A stretch of 64,000 nucleotides of DNA from Diadophis punctatus similis (Eukaryota; Chordata; Lepidosauria; Squamata; Dipsadidae), in contig JALIGW010000280.1 in the NCBI GenBank assembly GCA_023053685.1, positions 1 to 64,000 on the forward strand, in the 5' to 3' direction. The notes under the pieces were generated by a model. It saw nothing but the letters and a program-made list of their open reading frames with translations, was not told the DNA's origin and made no database searches. Position 1 is the stretch's first letter, and each line of letters starts with the position of its first letter. A program made the translations under genes and the position numbers. Of the stretch, positions 10,839-22,305 are shown piece by piece.

Positions 10839-12135
10839 ATGTGTTTCATTTTCATTTCTGAGGTGTTTGTCAAAAGTCATATTTTTGGCTGTATTGAGTC
10901 CTAAGGCGAATGCTGTGTTAGACTTTGGGCTAGCTCTTCAGGGTAGGCTCGGAATCGAAAATCAAGCGAGAATTCAAATTTCCAGCCCATGGGGAACAGG
11001 AATATGTGTTTCATTTTCATTTCTGAGGTGTTTGTCAAAAGTCATGTTTTTTGGCTGTATTGAGTCCTAAGGCGAATGCAGTTAGACTTTGGGCTAGCTC
11101 TTCAGGGTAGGCTCAGAATCGAAAATCAAGCGAGAATTCGGCTTTCCAGCCCGTGGGGAACAGGAATATGTGTTTCTTTTTCATTTCTGAGGTGTTTTTC
11201 AAAAGTGATGTTTTTGGGCCGAATTTAGAAATTAGGCGAATGCTGTGTTAGACCTTGGGCTAGCTCTTCAGGAAAAGGTCGGAATCAAAAATCAAGCGAG
11301 AATTCGGCTGTCCAGCCCGTGGGGAACAAGAATATGTGTTTCATTTTCATTTCTGAGGTGTTTGTCAAAAGTCATATTTTTGGCTGTATTGAGTCCTAAG
11401 GCGAATGCTGTGTTAGACTTTGGGCTAGCTCTTCAGGGTAGGCTCGGAATCGAAAATCAAGCAAGAATTTGGCTTTCCAGCCCGTGGGGAACAGGAATAT
11501 GTGTTTCTTTTTCATTTCTGAGGTGTTTGTCAAAAGTGATGTTTTTGGGCTGAATTGAGAAATAAGGCGAATGCTGTGTTGGACCGTGAGCTAGCTCTTC
11601 AGGGTAGGCTCGGAATCGAAAATCAAGCGAGAATTCGGCTTTCCAGCCCGTGGGGAACAGGAATATGTGTTTCATTTTCATTTCTGAGGTGTTTGTCAAA
11701 AGTCATGTTTTTTGGCTGTATTGAGTCCTAAGGCGAATGCACTGTTAGACTTTGGGCTAGCTCTTCAGGGTAGGCTCGGAATCGAAAATCAAGCGAGAAT
11801 TCAGCTTTCCAGCCCATGGGGAACAGGAATATGTGTTTCATTTTCATTTCTGAGGTGTTTGTCAAAAGTCATGTTTTTTGGCTGTATTGAGTCCTAAGGC
11901 GAATGCAGTTAGACTTTGGGCTAGCTCTTCATGGTAGGCTCAGAATCGAAAATCAAGCGAGAATTCGGCTTTCCAGCCCGTGGGGAACAGGAATATGTGT
12001 TTCTTTTTCATTTCTGAGGTGTTTTTCAAAAGTGATGTTTTTGGGCTGAATTTAGAAATTAGGCGAATGCTGTGTTAGACCTTGGGCTAGCTCTTCAGGA
12101 AAAGGTCGGAATCAAAAATCAAGCGAGAATTTGGC

Positions 12136-12158
12136 TTTCCGGCCTGTGGGGCCGGAAA
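12136..12158. repeat. B' palindrome 4
   Basis: It lies 1,320 bp (827+493) after palindrome 3. The next hybrid has GAATTCAGATTT. Confidence 0.93.
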
Positions 12159-13455
12159 ATGTGTTTCATTTTCATTTCTGAGGTGTTTGTCAAAAGTCAT
12201 ATTTTTGGCTGTATTGAGTCCTAAGGCGAATGCTGTGTTAGACTTTGGGCTAGCTCTTCAGGGTAGGCTCGGAATCGAAAATCAAGCGAGAATTCAGATT
12301 TCCAGCCCATGGGGAACAGGAATATGTGTTTCATTTTCATTTCTGAGGTGTTTGTCAAAAGTCATGTTTTTTGGCTGTATTGAGTCCTAAGGCGAATGCA
12401 GTTAGACTTTGGGCTAGCTCTTCAGGGTAGGCTCAGAATCGAAAATCAAGCGAGAATTCGGCTTTCCAGCCCGTGGGGAACAGGAATATGTGTTTCTTTT
12501 TCATTTCTGAGGTGTTTTTCAAAAGTGATGTTTTTGGGCTGAATTTAGAAATTAGGCGAATGCTGTGTTAGACCTTGGGCTAGCTCTTCAGGAAAAGGTC
12601 GGAATCAAAAATCAAGCGAGAATTTGGCTTTCCGGCCTGTGGGGAACAGGAATATGTGTTTCATTTTCATTTCTGAGGTGTTTGTCAAAAGTCATATTTT
12701 TGGCTGTATTGAGTCCTAAGGCGAATGCTGTGTTAGACTTTGGGCTAGCTTTTCAGGGTAGGCTCGGAATCGAAAATCAAGCAAGAATTTGGCTTTCCAG
12801 CCCGTGGGGAACAGGAATATGTGTTTCTTTTTCATTTCTGAGGTGTTTGTCAAAAGTGATGTTTTTGGGCTGAATTGAGAAATAAGGCGAATGCTGTGTT
12901 AGACCGTGAGCTAGCTCTTCAGGGTAGGCTCGGAATCGAAAATCAAGCGAGAATTCGGTTTTCCAGCCCGTGGGGAACAGGAATATGTGTTTCATTTTCA
13001 TTTCTGAGGTGTTTGTCAAAAGTCATGTTTTTTGGCTGTATTGAGTCCTAAGGCGAATGCACTGTTAGACTTTGGGCTAGCTCTTCAGGGTAGGCTCGGA
13101 ATTGAAAATCAAGCGAGAATTCAGCTTTCCAGCCCATGGGGAACAGGAATATGTGTTTCATTTTCATTTCTGAGGTGTTTGTCAAAAGTCATGTTTTTTG
13201 GCTGTATTGAGTCCTAAGGCGAATGCAGTTAGACTTTGGGCTAGCTCTTCAGGGTAGGCTCAGAATCGAAAATCAAGCGAGAATTCGGCTTTCCAGCCCG
13301 TGGGGAACAGGAATATGTGTTTCTTTTTCATTTCTGAGGTGTTTTTCAAAAGTGATGTTTTTGGGCTGAATTTAGAAATTAGGCGAATGCTGTGTTAGAC
13401 CTTGGGCTAGCTCTTCAGGAAAAGGTCGGAATCAAAAATCAAGCGAGAATTTGGC

Positions 13456-13478
13456 TTTCCGGCCTGTGGGGCCGGAAA
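13456..13478. repeat. B' palindrome 5
   Basis: It lies 1,320 bp after palindrome 4. The next hybrid has GAATTCGGCTTT and is followed by the divergent hexamer. Confidence 0.93.
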
Positions 13479-13713
13479 ATGTGTTTCATTTTCATTTCTG
13501 AGGTGTTTGTCAAAAGTCATATTTTTGGCTGTATTGAGTCCTAAGGCGAATGCTGTGTTAGACTTTGGGCTAGCTCTTCAGGGTAGGCTCGGAATCGAAA
13601 ATCAAGCGAGAATTCGGCTTTCCAGCCCATGGGGAACAGGAATATGTGTTTCATTTTCATTTCTGAGGTGTTTGTCAAAAGTCATGTTTTTTGGCTGTAT
13701 TGAGTCCTAAGGC

Positions 13714-14707
13714 GAATGCAGTTAGACTTTGGGCTAGCTCTTCAGGGTAGGCTCAGAATCGAAAATCAAGCGAGAATTCGGCTTTCCAGCCCGTGGGGAA
13801 CAGGAATATGTGTTTCATTTTCATTTCTGAGGTGTTTGTCAAAAGTGATGTTTTTGGGCTGAATTGAGAAATAAGGCGAATGCTGTGTTAGACCTTGAGG
13901 TAGCTCTTCAGGGTAGGCTCGGAATCGAAAATCAAGCGAGAATTCGGCTTTCCAGCCTGTGGGGAACAGGAATATGTGTTTCTTTTTCATTTCTGAGGTG
14001 TTTGTCAAAAGTGATGTTTTTGGGCTGAATTGAGAAATAAGGCGAATGCTGTGTTGGACCGTGAGCTAGCTCTTCAGGGTAGGCTCAGAATCGAAAATCA
14101 AGTGAGAATTCGGCTTTCCAGCCTGTGGGGAACAGGAATATGTGTTTCATTTTCATTTCTGAGGTGTTTGTCAAAAGTCATGTTTTTTGGCTGTATTGAG
14201 TTCTAAGGCGAATGCAGTGTTAGACTTTGGGCTAGCTCTTCAGGGTAGGCTCGGAATCGAAAATCAAGCAAGAATTTGGCTTTCCAGCCCGTGGGGAACA
14301 GGAATATGTGTTTCTTTTTCATTTCTGAGGTGTTTGTCAAAAGTGATGTTTTTGGGCTGAATTGAGAAATAAGGCGAATGCTGTGTTAGACCGTGAGCTA
14401 GCTCTTCAGGGTAGGCTCGGAATCGAAAATCAAGCGAGAATTCGGCTTTTCAGCCCGTGGGGAACAGGAATATGTGTTTCATTATCATTTCTGAGGTGTT
14501 TGTCAAAAGTCATGTTTTTTGGCTGTATTGAGTCCTAAGGCGAATGCACTGTTAGACTTTGGGCTAGCTCTTCAGGGTAGGCTCGGAATCGAAAATCAAG
14601 CGAGAATTCAGCTTTCCAGCCCATGGGGAACAGGAATATGTGTTTCATTTTCATTTCTGAGGTGTTTGTCAAAAGTCATGTTTTTTGGCTGTATTGAGTC
14701 CTAAGGC
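13714..14707 (+). repeat. Divergent hexameric HOR (994 bp)
   Basis: Six monomers start at 13,714, 13,878, 14,044, 14,210, 14,376 and 14,542. Several are mosaics. The first begins like A but has TTTCATTTTC and a C-type end. The second reads GACCTTGAGGTAGC. The third has GTTGGACCGTGAGC, CAAGTGAGAA and GAGTTCTAAGGC. The fourth begins GAATGCAGTGTTAGAC. The fifth has TTTCATTATC. This block departs most from the pentamer plan, and it recurs unchanged as far as I checked at 21,312-22,305, as part of the 7,598-bp duplication. Confidence 0.88.
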
Positions 14708-15697
14708 GAATGCAGTTAGACTTTGGGCTAGCTCTTCAGGGTAGGCTCAGAATCGAAAATCAAGCGAGAATTCGGCTTTCCGGCCCGTGGGGAACAGGAA
14801 TATGTGTTTCTTTTTCATTTCTGAGGTGTTTTTCAAAAGTGATGTTTTTGGGCTGAATTTAGAAATTAGGCGAATGCTGTGTTAGACCTTGGGCTAGCTC
14901 TTCAGGAAAAGGTCGGAATCAAAAATCAAGCGAGAATTTGGCTTTCCGGCCTGTGGGGAACAGGAATATGTGTTTCATTTTCATTTCTGAGGTGTTTGTC
15001 AAAAGTCATATTTTTGGCTGTATTGAGTCCTAAGGCGAATGCTGTGTTAGACTTTGGGCTAGCTCTTCAGGGTAGGCTCGGAATCGAAAATCAAGCAAGA
15101 ATTTGGCTTTCCAGCCCGTGGGGAACAGGAATATGTGTTTCTTTTTCATTTCTGAGGTGTTTGTCAAAAGTGATGTTTTTGGGCTGAATTGAGAAATAAG
15201 GCGAATGCTGTGTTAGACTGTGAGCTAGCTCTTCAGGGTAGGCTCGGAATCGAAAATCAAGCGAGAATTCGGCTTTCCAGCCCATGGGGAACAGGAATAT
15301 GTGTTTCATTTTCATTTCTGAGGTGTTTGTCAAAAGTCATGTTTTTTGGCTGTATTGAGTCCTAAGGCGAATGCAGTTAGACTTTGGGCTAGCTCTTCAG
15401 GGTAGGCTCAGAATCGAAAATCAAGCGAGAATTCGGCTTTCCAGCTCGTGCGGAACAGGAATATGTGTTTCTTTTTCATTTCTGAGGTGTTTTTCAAAAG
15501 TGATGTTTTTGGGCTGAATTTAGAAATTAGGCGAATGCTGTGTTAGACCTTGGGCTAGCTCTTCAGGAAAAGGTCGGAATCAAAAATCAAGCGAGAATTT
15601 GGCTTTCCGGCCTGTGGGGAACAGGAATATGTGTTTCATTTTCATTTCTGAGGTGTTTGTCAAAAGTCATATTTTTGGCTGTATTGAGTCCTAAGGC

Positions 15698-15863
15698 GAA
15701 TGCTGTGTTAGACTTTGGGCTAGCTCTTCAGGGTAGGCTCGGAATCGAAAATCAAGCGAGAATTTGGCTTTCCAGCCTGTGGGGAACAGGAATATGTGTT
15801 TCTTTTTCATTTCTGAGGTGTTTTTCAAAAGTGATGTTTTTGGGCTGAATTTAGAAATTAGGC
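15698..15863 (+). repeat. C/A hybrid monomer in a 331-bp dimeric HOR
   Basis: It begins like C (CTGTGTTAGACTTTGGG, GGCTCGGAATCG, GAATTTGG) and ends like A (GTGTTTTTCAAAAGTG, GAATTTAGAAATTAGGC), so B is followed by the hybrid and then by B again. The change of type falls in the shared middle of the monomer, which marks an unequal-exchange point. Equivalent hybrids lie at 23,296-23,461, 34,703-34,868, 39,492-39,657, 48,753-48,918, 56,849-57,014 and 63,063-63,228. Confidence 0.87.
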
Positions 15864-18413
15864 GAATGCTGTGTTAGACCTTGGGCTAGCTCTTCAGGAA
15901 AAGGTCGGAATCAAAAATCAAGCGAGAATTTGGCTTTCCGGCCTGTGGGGAACAGGAATATGTGTTTCATTTTCATTTCTGAGGTGTTTGTCAAAAGTCA
16001 TATTTTTGGCTGTATTGAGTCCTAAGGCGAATGCTGTGTTAGACTTTGGGCTAGCTCTTCAGGGTAGGCTCGGAATCGAAAATCAAGCAAGAATTTGGCT
16101 TTCCAGCCCGTGGGGAACAGGAATATGTGTTTCTTTTTCATTTCTGAGGTGTTTGTCAAAAGTGATGTTTTTGGGCTGAATTGAGAAATAAGGCGAATGC
16201 TGTGTTAGACCGTGAGCTAGCTCTTCAGGGTAGGCTCGGAATCGAAAATCAAGCGAGAATTCGGCTTTCCAGCCCGTGGGGAACAGGAATATGTGTTTCA
16301 TTTTCATTTCTGAGGTGTTTGTCAAAAGTCATGTTTTTTGGCTGTATTGAGTCCTAAGGCGAATGCAGTTAGACTTTGGGCTAGCTCTTCAGGGTAGGCT
16401 CAGAATCGAAAATCAAGCGAGAATTCGGCTTTCCAGCCCGTGGGGAACAGGAATATGTGTTTCTTTTTCATTTCTGAGGTGTTTTTCAAAAGTGATGTTT
16501 TTGGGCTGAATTTAGAAATTAGGCGAATGCAGTTAGACTTTGGGCTAGCTCTTCAGGGTAGGCTCAGAATCGAAAATCAAGCGAGAATTCGGCTTTCCAG
16601 CCCGTGGGGAACAGGAATATGTGTTTCTTTTTCATTTCTGAGGTGTTTTTCAAAAGTGATGTTTTTGGGCTGAATTTAGAAATTAGGCGAATGCTGTGTT
16701 AGACCTTGGGCTAGCTCTTCAGGAAAAGGTCGGAATCAAAAATCAAGCGAGAATTTGGCTTTCCGGCCTGTGGGGAACAGGAATATGTGTTTCATTTTCA
16801 TTTCTGAGGTGTTTGTCAAAAGTCATATTTTTGGCTGTATTGAGTCCTAAGGCGAATGCTGTGTTAGACTTTGGGCTAGCTCTTCAGGGTAGGCTCGGAA
16901 TCGAAAATCAAGCAAGAATTTGGCTTTCCAGCCCATGGGGAACAGGAATATGTGTTTCTTTTTCATTTCTGAGGTGTTTGTCAAAAGTGATTTTTTTGGG
17001 CTGAATTGAGAAATAAGGCGAATGCTGTGTTAGACCGTGAGCTAGCTCTTCAGGGTAGGCTCGGAATCGAAAATCAAGCGAGAATTTGGCTTTCCAGCCC
17101 GTGGGGAACAGGAATATGTGTTTCATTTTCATTTCTGAGGTGTTTGTCAAAAGTCATGTTTTTTGGCTGTATTGAGTCCTAAGGCGAATGCACTGTTAGA
17201 CTTTGGGCTAGCTCTTCAGGGTAGGCTCGGAATCGAAAATCAAGCGAGAATTCGGCTTTCCAGCCCATGGGGAACAGGAATATGTGTTTCATTTTCATTT
17301 CTGAGGTGTTTGTCAAAAGTCATGTTTTTTGGCTGTATTGAGTCCTAAGGCGAATGCAGTTAGACTTTGGGCTAGCTCTTCAGGGTAGGCTCAGAATCGA
17401 AAATCAAGCGAGAATTCGGCTTTCCAGCCCGTGGGGAACAGGAATATGTGTTTCTTTTTCATTTCTGAGGTGTTTTTCAAAAGTGATGTTTTTGGGCTGA
17501 ATTTAGAAATTAGGCGAATGCTGTGTTAGACCTTGGGCTAGCTCTTCAGGAAAAGGTCGGAATCAAAAATCAAGCGAGAATTTGGCTTTCCGGCCTGTGG
17601 GGAACAGGAATATGTGTTTCATTTTCATTTCTGAGGTGTTTGTCAAAAGTCATATTTTTGGCTGTATTGAGTCCTAAGGCGAATGCTGTGTTAGACTTTG
17701 GGCTAGCTCTTCAGGGTAGGCTCGGAATCGAAAATCAAGCAAGAATTTGGCTTTCCAGCCCGTGGGGAACAGGAATATGTGTTTCTTTTTCATTTCTGAG
17801 GTGTTTGTCAAAAGTGATGTTTTTGGGCTGAATTGAGAAATAAGGCGAATGCTGTGTTAGACCGTGAGCTAGCTCTTCAGGGTAGGCTCGGAATCGAAAA
17901 TCAAGCGAGAATTTGGCTTTCCAGCCTGTGGGGAACAGGAATATGTGTTTCATTTTCATTTCTGAGGTGTTTGTCAAAAGTCATGTTTTTGGGCTGTATT
18001 GAGTCCTAAGGCGAATGCACTGTTAGACTTTGGGCTAGCTCTTCAGGGTAGGCTCGGAATCGAAAATCAAGCGAGAATTCAGATTTCCAGCCCATGGGGA
18101 ACAGGAATATGTGTTTCATTTTCATTTCTGAGGTGTTTGTCAAAAGTCATGTTTTTTGGCTGTATTGAGTCCTAAGGCGAATGCAGTTAGACTTTGGGCT
18201 AGCTCTTCAGGGTAGGCTCAGAATCGAAAATCAAGCGAGAATTCGGCTTTCCAGCCCGTGGGGAACAGGAATATGTGTTTCTTTTTCATTTCTGAGGTGT
18301 TTTTCAAAAGTGATGTTTTTGGGCTGAATTTAGAAATTAGGCGAATGCTGTGTTAGACCTTGGGCTAGCTCTTCAGGAAAAGGTCGGAATCAAAAATCAA
18401 GCGAGAATTTGGC

Positions 18414-18436
18414 TTTCCGGCCTGTGGGGCCGGAAA
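18414..18436. repeat. B' palindrome 6
   Basis: The 7,598-bp duplicate of palindrome 3, with the same GAATTCAAATTT hybrid after it. Confidence 0.93.
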
Positions 18437-19733
18437 ATGTGTTTCATTTTCATTTCTGAGGTGTTTGTCAAAAGTCATATTTTTGGCTGTATTGAGTCCT
18501 AAGGCGAATGCTGTGTTAGACTTTGGGCTAGCTCTTCAGGGTAGGCTCGGAATCGAAAATCAAGCGAGAATTCAAATTTCCAGCCCATGGGGAACAGGAA
18601 TATGTGTTTCATTTTCATTTCTGAGGTGTTTGTCAAAAGTCATGTTTTTTGGCTGTATTGAGTCCTAAGGCGAATGCAGTTAGACTTTGGGCTAGCTCTT
18701 CAGGGTAGGCTCAGAATCGAAAATCAAGCGAGAATTCGGCTTTCCAGCCCGTGGGGAACAGGAATATGTGTTTCTTTTTCATTTCTGAGGTGTTTTTCAA
18801 AAGTGATGTTTTTGGGCCGAATTTAGAAATTAGGCGAATGCTGTGTTAGACCTTGGGCTAGCTCTTCAGGAAAAGGTCGGAATCAAAAATCAAGCGAGAA
18901 TTCGGCTGTCCAGCCCGTGGGGAACAAGAATATGTGTTTCATTTTCATTTCTGAGGTGTTTGTCAAAAGTCATATTTTTGGCTGTATTGAGTCCTAAGGC
19001 GAATGCTGTGTTAGACTTTGGGCTAGCTCTTCAGGGTAGGCTCGGAATCGAAAATCAAGCAAGAATTTGGCTTTCCAGCCCGTGGGGAACAGGAATATGT
19101 GTTTCTTTTTCATTTCTGAGGTGTTTGTCAAAAGTGATGTTTTTGGGCTGAATTGAGAAATAAGGCGAATGCTGTGTTGGACCGTGAGCTAGCTCTTCAG
19201 GGTAGGCTCGGAATCGAAAATCAAGCGAGAATTCGGCTTTCCAGCCCGTGGGGAACAGGAATATGTGTTTCATTTTCATTTCTGAGGTGTTTGTCAAAAG
19301 TCATGTTTTTTGGCTGTATTGAGTCCTAAGGCGAATGCACTGTTAGACTTTGGGCTAGCTCTTCAGGGTAGGCTCGGAATCGAAAATCAAGCGAGAATTC
19401 AGCTTTCCAGCCCATGGGGAACAGGAATATGTGTTTCATTTTCATTTCTGAGGTGTTTGTCAAAAGTCATGTTTTTTGGCTGTATTGAGTCCTAAGGCGA
19501 ATGCAGTTAGACTTTGGGCTAGCTCTTCATGGTAGGCTCAGAATCGAAAATCAAGCGAGAATTCGGCTTTCCAGCCCGTGGGGAACAGGAATATGTGTTT
19601 CTTTTTCATTTCTGAGGTGTTTTTCAAAAGTGATGTTTTTGGGCTGAATTTAGAAATTAGGCGAATGCTGTGTTAGACCTTGGGCTAGCTCTTCAGGAAA
19701 AGGTCGGAATCAAAAATCAAGCGAGAATTTGGC

Positions 19734-19756
19734 TTTCCGGCCTGTGGGGCCGGAAA
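19734..19756. repeat. B' palindrome 7
   Basis: The 7,598-bp duplicate of palindrome 4. Confidence 0.93.
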
Positions 19757-21053
19757 ATGTGTTTCATTTTCATTTCTGAGGTGTTTGTCAAAAGTCATAT
19801 TTTTGGCTGTATTGAGTCCTAAGGCGAATGCTGTGTTAGACTTTGGGCTAGCTCTTCAGGGTAGGCTCGGAATCGAAAATCAAGCGAGAATTCAGATTTC
19901 CAGCCCATGGGGAACAGGAATATGTGTTTCATTTTCATTTCTGAGGTGTTTGTCAAAAGTCATGTTTTTTGGCTGTATTGAGTCCTAAGGCGAATGCAGT
20001 TAGACTTTGGGCTAGCTCTTCAGGGTAGGCTCAGAATCGAAAATCAAGCGAGAATTCGGCTTTCCAGCCCGTGGGGAACAGGAATATGTGTTTCTTTTTC
20101 ATTTCTGAGGTGTTTTTCAAAAGTGATGTTTTTGGGCTGAATTTAGAAATTAGGCGAATGCTGTGTTAGACCTTGGGCTAGCTCTTCAGGAAAAGGTCGG
20201 AATCAAAAATCAAGCGAGAATTTGGCTTTCCGGCCTGTGGGGAACAGGAATATGTGTTTCATTTTCATTTCTGAGGTGTTTGTCAAAAGTCATATTTTTG
20301 GCTGTATTGAGTCCTAAGGCGAATGCTGTGTTAGACTTTGGGCTAGCTTTTCAGGGTAGGCTCGGAATCGAAAATCAAGCAAGAATTTGGCTTTCCAGCC
20401 CGTGGGGAACAGGAATATGTGTTTCTTTTTCATTTCTGAGGTGTTTGTCAAAAGTGATGTTTTTGGGCTGAATTGAGAAATAAGGCGAATGCTGTGTTAG
20501 ACCGTGAGCTAGCTCTTCAGGGTAGGCTCGGAATCGAAAATCAAGCGAGAATTCGGCTTTCCAGCCCGTGGGGAACAGGAATATGTGTTTCATTTTCATT
20601 TCTGAGGTGTTTGTCAAAAGTCATGTTTTTTGGCTGTATTGAGTCCTAAGGCGAATGCACTGTTAGACTTTGGGCTAGCTCTTCAGGGTAGGCTCGGAAT
20701 TGAAAATCAAGCGAGAATTCAGCTTTCCAGCCCATGGGGAACAGGAATATGTGTTTCATTTTCATTTCTGAGGTGTTTGTCAAAAGTCATGTTTTTTGGC
20801 TGTATTGAGTCCTAAGGCGAATGCAGTTAGACTTTGGGCTAGCTCTTCAGGGTAGGCTCAGAATCGAAAATCAAGCGAGAATTCGGCTTTCCAGCCCGTG
20901 GGGAACAGGAATATGTGTTTCTTTTTCATTTCTGAGGTGTTTTTCAAAAGTGATGTTTTTGGGCTGAATTTAGAAATTAGGCGAATGCTGTGTTAGACCT
21001 TGGGCTAGCTCTTCAGGAAAAGGTCGGAATCAAAAATCAAGCGAGAATTTGGC

Positions 21054-21076
21054 TTTCCGGCCTGTGGGGCCGGAAA
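21054..21076. repeat. B' palindrome 8
   Basis: The 7,598-bp duplicate of palindrome 5. Confidence 0.93.
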
Positions 21077-21311
21077 ATGTGTTTCATTTTCATTTCTGAG
21101 GTGTTTGTCAAAAGTCATATTTTTGGCTGTATTGAGTCCTAAGGCGAATGCTGTGTTAGACTTTGGGCTAGCTCTTCAGGGTAGGCTCGGAATCGAAAAT
21201 CAAGCGAGAATTCGGCTTTCCAGCCCATGGGGAACAGGAATATGTGTTTCATTTTCATTTCTGAGGTGTTTGTCAAAAGTCATGTTTTTTGGCTGTATTG
21301 AGTCCTAAGGC

Positions 21312-22305
21312 GAATGCAGTTAGACTTTGGGCTAGCTCTTCAGGGTAGGCTCAGAATCGAAAATCAAGCGAGAATTCGGCTTTCCAGCCCGTGGGGAACA
21401 GGAATATGTGTTTCATTTTCATTTCTGAGGTGTTTGTCAAAAGTGATGTTTTTGGGCTGAATTGAGAAATAAGGCGAATGCTGTGTTAGACCTTGAGGTA
21501 GCTCTTCAGGGTAGGCTCGGAATCGAAAATCAAGCGAGAATTCGGCTTTCCAGCCTGTGGGGAACAGGAATATGTGTTTCTTTTTCATTTCTGAGGTGTT
21601 TGTCAAAAGTGATGTTTTTGGGCTGAATTGAGAAATAAGGCGAATGCTGTGTTGGACCGTGAGCTAGCTCTTCAGGGTAGGCTCAGAATCGAAAATCAAG
21701 TGAGAATTCGGCTTTCCAGCCTGTGGGGAACAGGAATATGTGTTTCATTTTCATTTCTGAGGTGTTTGTCAAAAGTCATGTTTTTTGGCTGTATTGAGTT
21801 CTAAGGCGAATGCAGTGTTAGACTTTGGGCTAGCTCTTCAGGGTAGGCTCGGAATCGAAAATCAAGCAAGAATTTGGCTTTCCAGCCCGTGGGGAACAGG
21901 AATATGTGTTTCTTTTTCATTTCTGAGGTGTTTGTCAAAAGTGATGTTTTTGGGCTGAATTGAGAAATAAGGCGAATGCTGTGTTAGACCGTGAGCTAGC
22001 TCTTCAGGGTAGGCTCGGAATCGAAAATCAAGCGAGAATTCGGCTTTTCAGCCCGTGGGGAACAGGAATATGTGTTTCATTATCATTTCTGAGGTGTTTG
22101 TCAAAAGTCATGTTTTTTGGCTGTATTGAGTCCTAAGGCGAATGCACTGTTAGACTTTGGGCTAGCTCTTCAGGGTAGGCTCGGAATCGAAAATCAAGCG
22201 AGAATTCAGCTTTCCAGCCCATGGGGAACAGGAATATGTGTTTCATTTTCATTTCTGAGGTGTTTGTCAAAAGTCATGTTTTTTGGCTGTATTGAGTCCT
22301 AAGGC
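21312..22305 (+). repeat. Second copy of the divergent hexameric HOR
   Basis: This lies exactly 7,598 bp downstream of 13,714-14,707 and carries the same private variants (GACCTTGAGGTAGC, CAAGTGAGAA, GAGTTCTAAGG, TTTCATTATC). Confidence 0.88.

Larger units (their letters stand above)
8927..16524 (+). repeat. 7,598-bp segmental tandem duplication, copy 1
   Basis: The order of HOR variants in this block (B-to-B spacings 827, 1,320, 1,320, 2,314, 661, 331, 825) is repeated exactly in the next block. Private markers pair at a distance of 7,598: GGGCCGAATTTAG (about 11,217 and 18,815), CTTCATGGTAGG (about 11,928 and 19,526), TTTCATTATC (about 14,480 and 22,078) and CAGCTCGTGCGG (about 15,443 and 23,041). 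The left boundary is sharp: the monomer before 8,927 is type E, while the one before 16,525 is type A. The only difference I found is CGGTTTTCC near 12,956, against CGGCTTTCC in copy 2. Confidence 0.93.
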
